DNA of 64,000 nucleotides from QKMZ01 sp012965515 (GTDB lineage: Bacteria; Cyanobacteriota; Vampirovibrionia; Obscuribacterales; Obscuribacteraceae), in assembly GCA_937879965.1 (NCBI GenBank), contig CALFMP010000048.1:360085-424084 (forward strand), written 5' to 3'. The translations under genes were made by a program, and so were the position numbers. Under the pieces are notes generated by a model. It worked only from the letters and a program-made list of their open reading frames with translations, was not told the origin of the DNA and made no database searches. Positions 50,774 through 60,743 of this stretch are shown piece after piece (positions within the stretch are counted from its first letter, which is position 1; the number at the start of each line of letters is the position of its first letter).

Positions 50774-52075
50774 TTACGCAGTAACGGAAGCTTTGCGACT
50801 TTCGATCGGCACGTACGGACGCTCATCTGGACCGGTGTAAATCTGTCTCGGGCGAGCGATCTTCTGACTTTCATCAGTGACCATTTCTTCCCACTGTGCA
50901 AGCCAGCCAGGCATACGACCCAATGCAAACAGCACGGTGAAGTAGTCGGTTGGATAGCCCATTGCCTGATAGATCAAACCGGAATAGAAGTCGACGTTCG
51001 GGTACAGCTTGCGGGAGATAAAATAGTCTTCTTCCAAAGCAATGCGCTCGAGTTCAAGCGCAATTTCGAGCTTCGGATTGAGACCGGTTTGCTCGAACAC
51101 TTCATAAGCTACTTTCTTAATCAATTTCGCGCGCGGGTCGTACGACTTGTAGACTCGGTGACCAAAGCCCATGAGGCGTTTCTTTCCGTCTTTGACACTC
51201 TGCAAGAAGTCTGGAATATTTTTCTTCGAGCCGATTTCGTCCAGCATTTTTATTACCGCTTCATTCGCACCACCATGCAGTGGTCCGTAGAGAGCAGCAA
51301 TACCTGCAGACACAGAAGAGAACAGATCTACGTGTGAGGAACCGACGCCGCGTACCGCACTGGTAGAGCAATTCTGTTCGTGATCGGCGTGCAGTATCAA
51401 TAGAACCTCAAGTGCACGTTGCAGCACTTTATTTGGTTTGTGCTGTCCGCCAATGCTGAAGGTCATGTTGACGAAATTGCCCACGTAATCAAGATCGTTG
51501 TTTGGAAAAACGAATGGCAGTCCGCGCGAATGACGAAATGCAAATGCTGCAATTGTAGGCGCCTTAGCTAGCAGGCGTACGCGTTGCAAGAAACGGTTCT
51601 CCGGATCCTTTATGTTCTTCGCGTCTGGATAGAAAGTAGAGAGCGCGCTGACAGCACCAAGCAACATACCCATGGGATGTGCGTCGTAGCGGAAGCCTTC
51701 GAGAAACTTGGTGATGTTGGTGTGAACATAAGTGTGATACTTGATCAGCTCGGTCCACTTATCGAGCTGTTCTTGGTCCGGGAGCTCTCCTTTATTCAGC
51801 AAATAGGCAATTTCCAGGAAAGTAGACTTTTCAGCCAATTGCTCAATCGGATAGCCGCGATAGCGCAGAATGCCTTTGTCACCATCGATGAAAGTGATAT
51901 TGCTGCGGCAGGCGGCAGTACTCATGAACGAAGGATCGTAAGTCATCAGTCCAAAATCATCGTCAGCAACTTTGATTTGCCTGAGGTCATTCGCTCGGAT
52001 AGTGTTGTCGGTAATCGGCAACTCGTATTTCTTCCCTGTACGATTGTCCGTAATCGTCAGTGTTTCGTTAGACAC
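50774..52075 (-). CDS. gltA: Citrate synthase (type II)
   Basis: Condenses acetyl-CoA and oxaloacetate to citrate in the cytoplasm. The product (433 aa) matches hexameric type II enzymes: 'YDPSFMSTAACRSNITFIDG', 'YRGYPIEQLAEKSTFLE', 'HADHEQNCSTSAVRGVGSSH', catalytic His in 'YGPLHGGANEAVIKML', second His in 'MGFGHRVYKSYDPRAK', and the catalytic Asp in 'YPNVDFYSGLIY'. The gene is 74 bp downstream of PEP carboxykinase on the same strand, so oxaloacetate metabolism may be coordinated here. A stem-loop starts at the stop codon. Confidence 0.97.
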   Translation of the reverse strand: MSNETLTITDNRTGKKYELPITDNTIRANDLRQIKVADDDFGLMTYDPSFMSTAACRSNITFIDGDKGILRYRGYPIEQLAEKSTFLEIAYLLNKGELPDQEQLDKWTELIKYHTYVHTNITKFLEGFRYDAHPMGMLLGAVSALSTFYPDAKNIKDPENRFLQRVRLLAKAPTIAAFAFRHSRGLPFVFPNNDLDYVGNFVNMTFSIGGQHKPNKVLQRALEVLLILHADHEQNCSTSAVRGVGSSHVDLFSSVSAGIAALYGPLHGGANEAVIKMLDEIGSKKNIPDFLQSVKDGKKRLMGFGHRVYKSYDPRAKLIKKVAYEVFEQTGLNPKLEIALELERIALEEDYFISRKLYPNVDFYSGLIYQAMGYPTDYFTVLFALGRMPGWLAQWEEMVTDESQKIARPRQIYTGPDERPYVPIESRKASVTA

Positions 52076-52149
52076 AATCTATCCCTCCAAATGACGCCGA
52101 ATAATCTAGGGCATCGATACGTCGCGCTAGCATAACTGTAAGTTGCAAA

Positions 52150-54012
52150 CTAACTTTGGTCGCTTCTGTCACGAACCAGGCTCAAATTGAGCATCTCTCT
52201 TATGAGCATTAGTTCTCGTGGCATGCGTTCGCTCATACGATCGAATAATTCGTCGTGAGACTCCAACTCGCGATGCCACAACTCTTTGTCGATGTGCATC
52301 AGCTCGTCGAACTGTTCCTCGCCGAAATCCTCAACTCCGGTCCAGTCGATATCCTTGTGCCGCGGCATGAATCCAAGGAACGTTTGCGCCGCCCCCGCTT
52401 TGCCATGAACGCGATCCGATATCCACTTCAGAACGCGCATGTTCTCACCAAAACCGGGCCAAATGATTTTGCCATTGTCATCAGTGCGGAACCAATTAAC
52501 GCAAAATACGCGAGGCGGGTTTTGGACCATGTGTCCCATGCGCAGCCAATGATCAAAGTAATCGCCCATGTGATAACCGCAGAAAGGCAGCATCGCCATG
52601 GGGTCGCGGCGCACTTCACCGACTTTGCCAACGGCTGCCGCTGTGGTTTCGGAACCCATAGTCGCCGCCATGTAGACCCCGAAATCCCAGTTGATTGACT
52701 GGAAGGTCAGTGGAATAACTGATGGTCTGCGTCCACCGAAAACGAAAGCACTGATTGGAACTCCTTCGAGGTTGTCCCATTGATCATCCAGTGACGGGCA
52801 CTGGTCAATCGGTACTGTGAACCGACTGTTAGGGTGAGCTGCTTTTCGTCCGCAGTCCGGAGTCCAATTCCGACCTTGCCAATCGACTAACTCAGCCGGC
52901 GCTTCGTCGGTGAGACCTTCCCACCACACATCGCCGTCCGGTGTGAGGGCGACGTTTGTAAAGATGCAATTCTTGTTGAGGGTGGCAAGTGCGTTCGGGT
53001 TTGTTTTCGCGGAGGTTCCCGGTGCCACGCCAAAGAAGCCTGCTTCCGGATTGATGGCATAGAATTTGCCATCTTTGCCTGGTCTGATCCAGGCAATGTC
53101 GTCTCCGACGGTAGTTACTTCCCACCCTTTGAAACTGTTCGGCGGGATGAGCATTGCGAAATTGGTCTTGCCACAAGCGCTTGGGAAGGCCGCGGCTACA
53201 TAGCATTTGTCGCCGGCTGGTGACTTGACGCCCAAAATGAGCATGTGTTCTGCCAACCACCCTTCTTTCTTGCCTATGGTTGAGGCGATTCGCAAAGCCA
53301 GGCACTTTTTGCCGAGCAGGGCGTTGCCGCCATAGCCTGACCCGTAGGACCAGATTTCTTTAGTTTCAGGGAAATGGCAAATGTACTTGTGTTCGGGGTT
53401 GCACGGCCAGGCGACGTCCTTTTCGCCCGGGTCAAGCGGGTGACCGACGCTGTGCATGCAGGGGACAAAGGAACCGTCTTTGCCCAAAATCTCAACTACC
53501 TTTTTGCCCATGCGTGTCATATGTTTCATGTTGACAACGACGTACGGCGAATCAGTGATTTCAACACCGATTTGCGCGAGCGGCGAGCCAAGAGGTCCCA
53601 TGCTGAACGGCACGACGTACATAGTGCGTCCGCGCATCGAACCCTTGAAGAAATCCTTCAATATGATCTTGGCGGTTTCAGGCTCCATCCAATTATTGTT
53701 CGGTCCCGAATCTTCCTTGCGGGTAGTGCAGACGAAGGTGCGGTCCTCGACGCGGGCTACATCAGACGGCGCGGAGCGGGCAAGGTAGCTGTTCGGGCGC
53801 AGCTTTTCATTCAGGCGGATGAAAGTGCCGGCGTCTACCATCTCTTGGCAGAGGCGGTTGTATTCCTCTTCGCTGCCGTCACACCAGTAAATGCTATCTG
53901 GCTGGCAAAGGGCAGCAGCCTCAGCAACCCATTCGAGCAATTTTTCATTCTCGACCGGGTAACTGGGTTTCAGAGAGGCGAATTTCTTGCTAACCGAATC
54001 AACAGCTGTCAT
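52150..54012 (-). CDS. pckG: Phosphoenolpyruvate carboxykinase (GTP)
   Basis: Interconverts oxaloacetate and phosphoenolpyruvate using GTP and a divalent metal. The kinase-1a loop 'AFPSACGKTNFAM' and the active-site Cys are present, with 'GSGYGGNALLGKKCLALRIA', 'DDIAWIRPG' (kinase 2), 'EAGFFGVAPGTSAKTNPNA', 'RFTVPIDQCPSLDDQWD' and 'FVFGGRRPSVIPL' (guanine-binding region). The gene is 620 residues from ATG 54012, which has AGGAG upstream; longer forms would add a non-conserved tail. GTP-specific enzymes are less common in bacteria than the ATP form, and this copy looks complete. Confidence 0.96.
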   Translation of the reverse strand: MTAVDSVSKKFASLKPSYPVENEKLLEWVAEAAALCQPDSIYWCDGSEEEYNRLCQEMVDAGTFIRLNEKLRPNSYLARSAPSDVARVEDRTFVCTTRKEDSGPNNNWMEPETAKIILKDFFKGSMRGRTMYVVPFSMGPLGSPLAQIGVEITDSPYVVVNMKHMTRMGKKVVEILGKDGSFVPCMHSVGHPLDPGEKDVAWPCNPEHKYICHFPETKEIWSYGSGYGGNALLGKKCLALRIASTIGKKEGWLAEHMLILGVKSPAGDKCYVAAAFPSACGKTNFAMLIPPNSFKGWEVTTVGDDIAWIRPGKDGKFYAINPEAGFFGVAPGTSAKTNPNALATLNKNCIFTNVALTPDGDVWWEGLTDEAPAELVDWQGRNWTPDCGRKAAHPNSRFTVPIDQCPSLDDQWDNLEGVPISAFVFGGRRPSVIPLTFQSINWDFGVYMAATMGSETTAAAVGKVGEVRRDPMAMLPFCGYHMGDYFDHWLRMGHMVQNPPRVFCVNWFRTDDNGKIIWPGFGENMRVLKWISDRVHGKAGAAQTFLGFMPRHKDIDWTGVEDFGEEQFDELMHIDKELWHRELESHDELFDRMSERMPRELMLIREMLNLSLVRDRSDQS

Positions 54013-54180
54013 GTTTCCGCTCCTAAGATAGAGGAGAATGATCTTACTATGTCGGGCGCCTTCAGCCGGTATTGGCAAGACTTTCTTCCAGTTTTTCCCA
54101 ATCATCGCTTCAGGGCGAGCCAATACCTTGGCAATGGCGCGCGCCGGAACTTTTGAGAAACTCTAGAGCTGTGGCATCCG

Positions 54181-55449
54181 TCATTCACTTGTTTGCTTTA
54201 ACGATTGAAGCGCTTCTAAATGCTGCAGTTGCGCTTGGAATGTTCGCTTTGCATATGCAGTACTTTCGTCTTTCTGATTGTCAGACCTTTCCATGGCTCT
54301 TCTTTCCCATGTTTTTACAGCTCTTTCTGTTTGCTCCAAATGTCTGGTTAGATGCTTATCTCTAAGCTCCTTAGAGCATCGCAAGGCATTGAGCTGATGT
54401 TGCATTCTGCAGTCGTCGTAATGCTGTCTTGCCGAAATAACCGACATTGGTTCCTCACGATCATTCTCAAGCTTATAGCGGACTTGAAATGCCCAATCAT
54501 TGTCTACACCGCATAGGCGTTCATGAGCATCAAGATATTGGATAACGGCTGCTTTTTCGTTTGCTTTCGCCAAATCCTTGGCGAGGTCAAGGCTAGGACC
54601 GAACGAAGTTGTTTGCGGAGTTGCAATGTTGATAGAAGAGAGATCGAGATGATTTTTCGCGCGCTCTAAATCTCCATTTTTCAATGCAATTCTTCCAAGC
54701 ACTGTGTGGGCTTTGTTCCAAGCGTTGCCATAATGCCAATTATCGCGATACTTTTCGCAGAGCTCTACTACTCTGTTTGCATATTTCGCCGCCTTTTTGA
54801 AATCATTGGCGTCAAAGGCTCTGGAAGGGAGATTCGACATCTCATAGAGGAGGTCTTCAGAGTCTGGACCTTGACAGAGTTTCTCAAGTTCGTCAAATGC
54901 CTCAGTTTCATGTCCTTCCCAAAGCGAATAAAGGTGTGAAAGTTGTCCTTTCAATTCGGCATTTTTAGGCGATAGTTTTATCGCTGCTTTCAAGCACTCT
55001 TCGGCAAGTTCTTTGTCCTTGTGAATGAAATAGCTTGCAGCATTGGCTTGGACCTTTGCATTGCGAGCATACTTTCTCACCTGATAAATCCATAACGATT
55101 TTATTTGCTGATAGTCATCGTCCCAAGAATGTAGCTGACAAAAAGGACTGCCCGCAATTGGATGTGCAGGCTCGTTTTCAACAAACCACCGTATGTGGCG
55201 GAGTCTTGCTGGCTTATCTTCTGTGTCAGAATCCATATAGCGCCCAATAAGTTGGATCCGGCTATGTAGATCATGTGGGTTGTCTCTGAGTGTATCTTCC
55301 AACTTCTTCGTCTCATTTGCAGTTAGGCTTCGACCCGCCATCGCAATTTCCAATGAACGGCAGATTTGCACTGCCGGTATGCAGACTCCGAGTAAATCTG
55401 TCGCAGAATTTTTGAGGGATCTTCGAAGTTTGCGAAAGATGTTTGACAT
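54181..55449 (-). CDS. Helical TPR-like protein of unknown function
   Basis: A soluble 422-residue protein made of helical hairpins. The segment 'LEDTLRDNPHDLHSRIQLIG', then 'RHIRWFVENEPAHPIAGSPF', is a recurring pattern in bacterial TPR-type hypothetical proteins. Later helices ('LAEECLKAAIKLSPKNAELK', 'LGRIALKNGDLERAKNHLDL') fit TPR-like repeats. The C-terminal 90 residues are charged and coiled, with many Arg and Glu. No enzyme motif. It stands divergent from the TPR protein at 55.6 kb, with about 146 bp between. Confidence 0.7.
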   Translation of the reverse strand: MSNIFRKLRRSLKNSATDLLGVCIPAVQICRSLEIAMAGRSLTANETKKLEDTLRDNPHDLHSRIQLIGRYMDSDTEDKPARLRHIRWFVENEPAHPIAGSPFCQLHSWDDDYQQIKSLWIYQVRKYARNAKVQANAASYFIHKDKELAEECLKAAIKLSPKNAELKGQLSHLYSLWEGHETEAFDELEKLCQGPDSEDLLYEMSNLPSRAFDANDFKKAAKYANRVVELCEKYRDNWHYGNAWNKAHTVLGRIALKNGDLERAKNHLDLSSINIATPQTTSFGPSLDLAKDLAKANEKAAVIQYLDAHERLCGVDNDWAFQVRYKLENDREEPMSVISARQHYDDCRMQHQLNALRCSKELRDKHLTRHLEQTERAVKTWERRAMERSDNQKDESTAYAKRTFQAQLQHLEALQSLKQTSE

Positions 55450-55595
55450 GAAACTTGTTCCTAGTTTCCTGTAACTCTGTGAACATCATACCTTCGAATG
55501 CATTGGCGTGCCACGGAACTGAAGGGAAGTTGCCTGTGCACTACAGTGTGGAAATCACGCTGTTCATGAATAAGAGCTTGGTATAAGCTCGTACT

Positions 55596-56972
55596 ATGAG
55601 AGATCTTGTCTTAGTGACTTTATTTTGCTTTTGCGCTGGGCTCATTTGTGGCTGGGCACCTGTGTTCCAAGACATTGTTGCCGCCCGAATAGCTGTCACT
55701 CAACTAAAGGACGAAACTTATGTTGGATATTGCGAAAGAGGCATAGAAAGGCTCGATAGGGGCGAGTACAAGTCGGCAATTGAGGACTTCAACAAGTCAA
55801 TTCAACTCAACCCTAAACATGGGAGAGCGTTTAACAATCGTGGGAATGCCGAAGAGTACCTCAATGACTATCAAAGTGCGTTGAAAGACTTTACTCGCGC
55901 GATTGATTTGAAATATTGGAATGGATATTACAACCGTGCTGCACTGCGCTCAAAGTTAGGTGATAAGCCTGGAGCTATTGCCGATTTGACCCAAAGTATT
56001 CGACACAAAAATCTGTTAATTGATAGCCATGCACGTCGTGGTTGGGAGTATGAACTTCTTGGTGACAAAAGAGCCTCTCAGGCGGACTTTTTGATTCTCA
56101 AAAAATGCAAACCAAGTTCCGGGCGAGAATTTGGAAACAAGGCTTGGGTTCTAGCTCATCTAGGTGATCACGTCGAGGCAATTCGAGGTTTCAACGAGTC
56201 TCTCAGATTAAGACCTAGGGATGCTTGGACCCTCGATAGACGAGGACTATCAAAGCAAGCTCTGGGAAACAACGCCGGAGCAATACAAGACTTTGAGGAA
56301 GCTTCGAGGTTGAATCCTGATTTCGGAGATGCTCATTATGACCTCGGTTGTGCGAAGGCTCGTGCGCGCAACTGGAAAGGCGCAGTGCGTGCTTATGATC
56401 GAGCGATTGTGTGCGATCGAAGTGAAGCGATTTATTATTCCGCTCGTGGAGATGCTTGTTTCAACCTTGGCGATTACTCTGCTGCAAAGGCGGATTATCT
56501 GATGCGGTTGAAACTTGATGCTGCACATCCTGCATATCCTTTGCAATGGATAGCTGCAACGCAGTTTGAACTTGGTGAATTCGAAGAGGCTTTAGAGCAA
56601 TACAATAAGGCGATACGAGTCGAACCAAAGAATGAGTTTCTTTGGGCCCATCGCGCCGCGTGCAGGCTCAAGCTAAAAGATGATTCGGGTGCACGCTCAG
56701 ATGTGAATGAAGCGATCCGATTGAATCCTAAATACTCCTGGGCTTATCTCTGTCGTGGAAGAGTGAGAAATGTATTGGAAGACAAGCAAGGCGCAATTTC
56801 CGACTTTAGAGAGTGTATTCGACTCGATAATAATGCCGCGTATGCGTATGCCTATCGCGCGCAATTGAGATCTGAAGTTGGAGATATTTGCGGTGTTGCG
56901 AATGACTTCTGTTCATGGATTCGAACCAGCGTCGCAGCGATTCCACAACTTATACAAAAGACTTTCCATTGA
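55596..56972 (+). CDS. Membrane-anchored TPR-repeat protein
   Basis: An N-terminal hydrophobic segment ('VLVTLFCFCAGLICGWAPVF') anchors or exports the protein. The remaining 420 residues are about eleven TPR units such as 'AIEDFNKSIQLNPKHGRAFN', 'ALKDFTRAIDLKYWNGYYN', 'AIQDFEEASRLNPDFGDAHY' and 'AISDFRECIRLDNNAAYAYA'. TPR arrays mediate protein contacts; no catalytic domain is attached. The next gene begins one base after its stop (TGA-G-ATG), so the two are translationally coupled and likely work together. Confidence 0.85.
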   Translation: MRDLVLVTLFCFCAGLICGWAPVFQDIVAARIAVTQLKDETYVGYCERGIERLDRGEYKSAIEDFNKSIQLNPKHGRAFNNRGNAEEYLNDYQSALKDFTRAIDLKYWNGYYNRAALRSKLGDKPGAIADLTQSIRHKNLLIDSHARRGWEYELLGDKRASQADFLILKKCKPSSGREFGNKAWVLAHLGDHVEAIRGFNESLRLRPRDAWTLDRRGLSKQALGNNAGAIQDFEEASRLNPDFGDAHYDLGCAKARARNWKGAVRAYDRAIVCDRSEAIYYSARGDACFNLGDYSAAKADYLMRLKLDAAHPAYPLQWIAATQFELGEFEEALEQYNKAIRVEPKNEFLWAHRAACRLKLKDDSGARSDVNEAIRLNPKYSWAYLCRGRVRNVLEDKQGAISDFRECIRLDNNAAYAYAYRAQLRSEVGDICGVANDFCSWIRTSVAAIPQLIQKTFH

Positions 56973-56973
56973 G

Positions 56974-57963
56974 ATGTTTAACGAAGTAGCTAGTTCAGAA
57001 AAAGCAAAACTGGATGATTTTTCGCCCAGGTCCATTCTATGGTGTTTGTTCCTGGCTACTGTTGCGGCATTTGGCCTTTCCATTTTTATGGTGGCTTACA
57101 GCGCACATCTGATGATCGCAGTGACTTTCATAATTTGTTTGATTGCCGCCATTGTTCTTGTGTGGCGCCGAGTGATCAATGTTGGCATTGCTTTGATTAT
57201 CATATTCTTCGGACCAATGTTGATCCCAGTAATTTCGTTCAAGCTCGTACCGTTATCCCGTCCTATTTACTGTGTTTTTGTCCATGAAACTCCTGCTGAA
57301 TTCTGGGAATGGTTTGGTAAGCATTCTCTCGATTTTCGGCATAGGTCTTTTCTAAATGAACATGAGCTGGACGAGCACATTCGGAGAGTTGACCCGCGTC
57401 TCTACTGCGAAATCAGTAATGTTCAATCCGACGGATACCAAACTTTAACAATAAGGCCTGGTGAAGATAGCGAAGCGCTTCCAATCGCTGAAAGAGTCGC
57501 ATCAGAGGCTCAGGACTTCAAGAATTGGCATGTTGTTGCATGCAGACCGCGGCAAGCTTTGGAGACGGAGCTGGGCGGTTATCCAGCAATGGAATGGCTG
57601 GACACGCATTATCCAGGCGGGGGTTGTTATCAAACGAAGGACATCCTCTTTATCTTGAAGGATGGAGTCCGAAGCGCAAACATAGAACTCTATCTTAGAA
57701 GAGATAGGATTGGATTGGATGACGACCAGTGCCATCAACTGGCAGAGAAGATGATTGAAGATTCTTTGGGTGAGCGCGACTACATACTCATGGTAGAAAA
57801 GATTGACGTATTCAGCGGCGACATAACAATTCCTTCCAGTGCACGACCTATAGCGGAGTTGACTGCCGTGTTTGATCATTGGGTGGGCAAGACGAAGAGA
57901 GACTTTCGGTTTGGCGACAAAGGGCCGACCATTCGCAGTCACAAGGGTCTGAGGAGGCATTGA
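56974..57963 (+). CDS. Membrane protein coupled to the TPR protein
   Basis: Two or three N-terminal helices ('LFLATVAAFGLSIFMVAYSA', 'LMIAVTFIICLIAAIVLVW', 'VGIALIIIFFGPMLIPVISF') lead to a soluble domain of about 230 residues rich in Asp, Glu, Arg and His with strand-helix alternation ('FVHETPAEFWEWFGKHSLDF', 'DYILMVEKIDVFSGD'). No known domain is recognised. ATG 56974 follows the upstream stop by one base; the longer open frame from 56878 overlaps that gene and is not needed. A role with the TPR protein is inferred from coupling only. Confidence 0.68.
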   Translation: MFNEVASSEKAKLDDFSPRSILWCLFLATVAAFGLSIFMVAYSAHLMIAVTFIICLIAAIVLVWRRVINVGIALIIIFFGPMLIPVISFKLVPLSRPIYCVFVHETPAEFWEWFGKHSLDFRHRSFLNEHELDEHIRRVDPRLYCEISNVQSDGYQTLTIRPGEDSEALPIAERVASEAQDFKNWHVVACRPRQALETELGGYPAMEWLDTHYPGGGCYQTKDILFILKDGVRSANIELYLRRDRIGLDDDQCHQLAEKMIEDSLGERDYILMVEKIDVFSGDITIPSSARPIAELTAVFDHWVGKTKRDFRFGDKGPTIRSHKGLRRH

Positions 57964-57977
57964 ATTCGTTGTGAGAT

Positions 57978-58463
57978 TTACTCTTCACGCTCTACCCAGC
58001 GATCTGGCGCAACTCGATCCCAAATACCACTTGTGGTTAGTGGCACTTCTTCCTCAACAACTTCGAACTTTGGATTCCTTATACGGCATTCGCCTTTGCC
58101 CATCATCCAAAGTCCATAGCTGACATAAGTAGCTTCAGCCGGAACATCGATAACCAAAGCTACTGACTGCCAATCAACAGTTCCTTTGATAAGTCGATCA
58201 TACATTACATCAGTCACATGCCAGTCTCGACTACTGGCCGTGAGCCAAAGACCGGCCGCATCTGTATCAATAGTCGAGATTTCAGCATTGAAACGAACTC
58301 GCTTTCCATAACATTGTTCTAGTGATGCCAGCTGTTTCACCGCGCCTAAGTTTTGAAAATCTGTTGGTTGAACAGCGCGCAGGCTTAGAATCTCACCATC
58401 GCAAGTAACTTGGTACTTGGCGGTGTCGGAGTGGCTAGCGTGTTTCCATTCTTCGAGCTTCAC
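57978..58463 (-). CDS. Small beta-rich protein of unknown function
   Basis: 161 residues, predicted soluble. The pattern 'YGKRVRFNAEISTID', then 'GLWLTA', 'DVMYDRLIKGTVDWQSVALV' and 'DVPAEATYVSYGLWMMGKGE' matches a jelly-roll type module seen at the C-termini of some bacterial regulators and secreted proteins (the 'DNM.dR.IKGT.DW' pattern). Ligand unknown. It runs toward the convergent membrane gene with a 14-bp gap. Confidence 0.68.
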   Translation of the reverse strand: MKLEEWKHASHSDTAKYQVTCDGEILSLRAVQPTDFQNLGAVKQLASLEQCYGKRVRFNAEISTIDTDAAGLWLTASSRDWHVTDVMYDRLIKGTVDWQSVALVIDVPAEATYVSYGLWMMGKGECRIRNPKFEVVEEEVPLTTSGIWDRVAPDRWVEREE

Positions 58464-58568
58464 AAGACCAATATATAACGAATTTATCTGCAGACCGACT
58501 AGTACCGATGCTTAAGTTGCAGCTCAATACAAAGGGATGTATTGCCTCGCACACTTGTGGTGGCAATG

Positions 58569-60509
58569 CTAAAACCTCACCGCATTATCAGATTTGACAT
58601 TATCCGATTGCCCACCCTCTGCCTGGGAAACCTCAGCCTGAATTGCTTGAACTTTGCCGTCAGCCGAATTAGCTGCCGCCTCTTGCGCCTGCTGCCCTTT
58701 CACCACACCGTCCATCCAACCGAGTACCCCAAGGGTCAAATCGTCTTTAAATTGCCCGGCTTCAAAGATTAGATGCTCGGTATTTCCAATAATCACAATG
58801 CTTTTGTTTGGTGTTGAAAGCGCATCAAATAAATCCAGTGTGCCGCTTTCTTTCACCAATTTGTCGTTGTGCCCTTGAAACAAAATCACTGGCTTTTTCG
58901 TGATTTTTTTTGCGGCGATGAAATTTTCATTCATGAAGTTGTTGAACTGAAGAAGTTCTTCGGCTGACAGATTCAACCGCGCTAGTGGATCGTTTAACCA
59001 CTCGTGTCGCAGCGACTCACTGCCGGTTGCCTGGTGTACAACCGACTTTCCGACTTCGATTGGCTTGGTTTTATCAAACAAAAGCTCTGTTCCAACTTTA
59101 AAGGCAGTGCCGATTGTTTTATGGCGAGCGCCGGACGGTACAGAGCAAATCAAGCCATCGACGACATCCGGCGCTTCCGACACTACACGCAGTGCAATAG
59201 CGCCACCCATCGACTCGCCCAGGATGAATAACGGATACTTCGCATAGTCAGCACGCAATTTCGCGGTCACTTGTTTTAGATCTTGCACGCATTCGTTTAG
59301 AGAAATTTTTTCCAAACCACTGGCGTCCACATACGTCCCAAAACCGCGCACATCAAACGCAACGGTGATTACACCCTCGCGTGCCACGCGCTTTGCGAAC
59401 GATTCAAATGACTTGTGGTGCAAACCGAGACCATGAACACAAACGAGTACAAACCGAGTCGGAACATCCGGGTCCATCCAGACATATCCCGGAGCATCTG
59501 ACTGCTTAAACTGCCTGCGCCATGGTGTGAAAATCTTTGCCGGTGAAAGCGTAACCTTTGAGGAGTACGAGCTATTCTCAGGGTCAATCGGATCTGGAGG
59601 CACTACTCCCGCCGATGCACCAAAAACACCAACATTTATTCGAGGCACCACATCTGGTGCAACCTTACCGCCCTTCTCTTTAACGTAATCGGCGAAAATG
59701 CGCTTTGCATTAGTGTCGCGAAAGATGTATATCGCTCGCTCGTAGCATTTCTTAGCTTCATCAATTCGTTTGAGTTTTTCCAAAGCAAGAGACATTTGCA
59801 TAATCGCCCAACCGGTATCAATGTCATCAGGTCCATAGAAGTGGCGACAAAAACGATATAGTTCATCGTAGTATTTCAAACTCGCCTGATAATCGCCCTG
59901 ATGCCACTTGACCCCAGCCATGCCTGCCAGCGCCATTCTGGCAATAATGCTCATATCGGTTGGAATGAGCTTATCCAAAGTTTGCTGATACAGCTGTTCA
60001 GCCTCTTTGAACTCGCCTTTACCAAACTTGCCCTCGGCCATTCCAAGTTTGATCATTGAAGTTGTATATGATTTGCCGTTGTTCAGCTTGTCGGCTTTTG
60101 CGCTCAGTCTGTACGTTTCATCATGGTTTTTGCGGTAATAGCATGCAGCCAAGTCCATCAATGAATCAGAATCTTCCCGTGCCTTCACAAGGTCTTCAAA
60201 AATTTGTTTGCCTTTCGCAGCCGTTACTGATGATTGGAGATACATAACTGCTAAATCACGAAGTCTCCCCTGATCTTTCGGATCTGCTTTTACCTCAGCT
60301 TCCAGAGTCTTCAGTTCGTAGTCGCTATAATCTCTCGGCCTTGTATCCTTGTTTAAACCAGAAGATCCGGCATCTGCCTGAGTGTTTGCCTGAGAGACTT
60401 CAGCTGAGCTATCCCGTGTTTGTGCAAATGAGCCGAGTGGGTTGAGAACTGAGCTCGAAATCGAAATCGCGCAGCACACGACGAGCCTGTTGCGTGTGTG
60501 GATGTTCAT
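58569..60509 (-). CDS. Exported TPR protein with C-terminal alpha/beta hydrolase
   Basis: A signal peptide (first 30 residues) and a Gln/Ser-rich stretch precede about five TPR-like units ('FKEAEQLYQQTLDKLIPTDM', 'LEKLKRIDEAKKCYERAIYI'). The last 300 residues are a serine hydrolase of the monoacylglycerol lipase/S33 type: 'VCVHGLGLHHKSFESFAKRV', 'DVRGFGTYVDASGL', nucleophile 'LFILGESMGGAIALRVV', acid near 'FQGHNDKLVKESG', and His in 'IGNTEHLIFEA'. All triad residues are present. Combining TPR and lipase suggests substrate delivery at an envelope complex. ATG 60509 fits. Confidence 0.83.
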   Translation of the reverse strand: MNIHTRNRLVVCCAISISSSVLNPLGSFAQTRDSSAEVSQANTQADAGSSGLNKDTRPRDYSDYELKTLEAEVKADPKDQGRLRDLAVMYLQSSVTAAKGKQIFEDLVKAREDSDSLMDLAACYYRKNHDETYRLSAKADKLNNGKSYTTSMIKLGMAEGKFGKGEFKEAEQLYQQTLDKLIPTDMSIIARMALAGMAGVKWHQGDYQASLKYYDELYRFCRHFYGPDDIDTGWAIMQMSLALEKLKRIDEAKKCYERAIYIFRDTNAKRIFADYVKEKGGKVAPDVVPRINVGVFGASAGVVPPDPIDPENSSYSSKVTLSPAKIFTPWRRQFKQSDAPGYVWMDPDVPTRFVLVCVHGLGLHHKSFESFAKRVAREGVITVAFDVRGFGTYVDASGLEKISLNECVQDLKQVTAKLRADYAKYPLFILGESMGGAIALRVVSEAPDVVDGLICSVPSGARHKTIGTAFKVGTELLFDKTKPIEVGKSVVHQATGSESLRHEWLNDPLARLNLSAEELLQFNNFMNENFIAAKKITKKPVILFQGHNDKLVKESGTLDLFDALSTPNKSIVIIGNTEHLIFEAGQFKDDLTLGVLGWMDGVVKGQQAQEAAANSADGKVQAIQAEVSQAEGGQSDNVKSDNAVRF

Positions 60510-60743
60510 CGCTAGTCTCCCTAAGGCTTGCTAGTGGTAAAAGGACTATCACCGTCTGGTGATGACCTGCGGCTCCCTGTATACCATAAAGAGCCTCTAT
60601 TCTGCTTATCAGTTAATACCCAAGGACTCCAGGCTTCGCAGCCTATTGAAATTCGAGGGGGCTAGCTCAAGCAACTCTGGCCAATCCACACTTTATGTTG
60701 AAAGACAATGGTAATGTTGTGGAATTAAGGCGGGACGAAGAAC

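Noticed and set aside
53374..54156. A 260-codon open frame on the plus strand opposite PEP carboxykinase
   Set aside because: It is the complement of a highly conserved coding region and has no ribosome site or recognisable domain; codon bias explains it.
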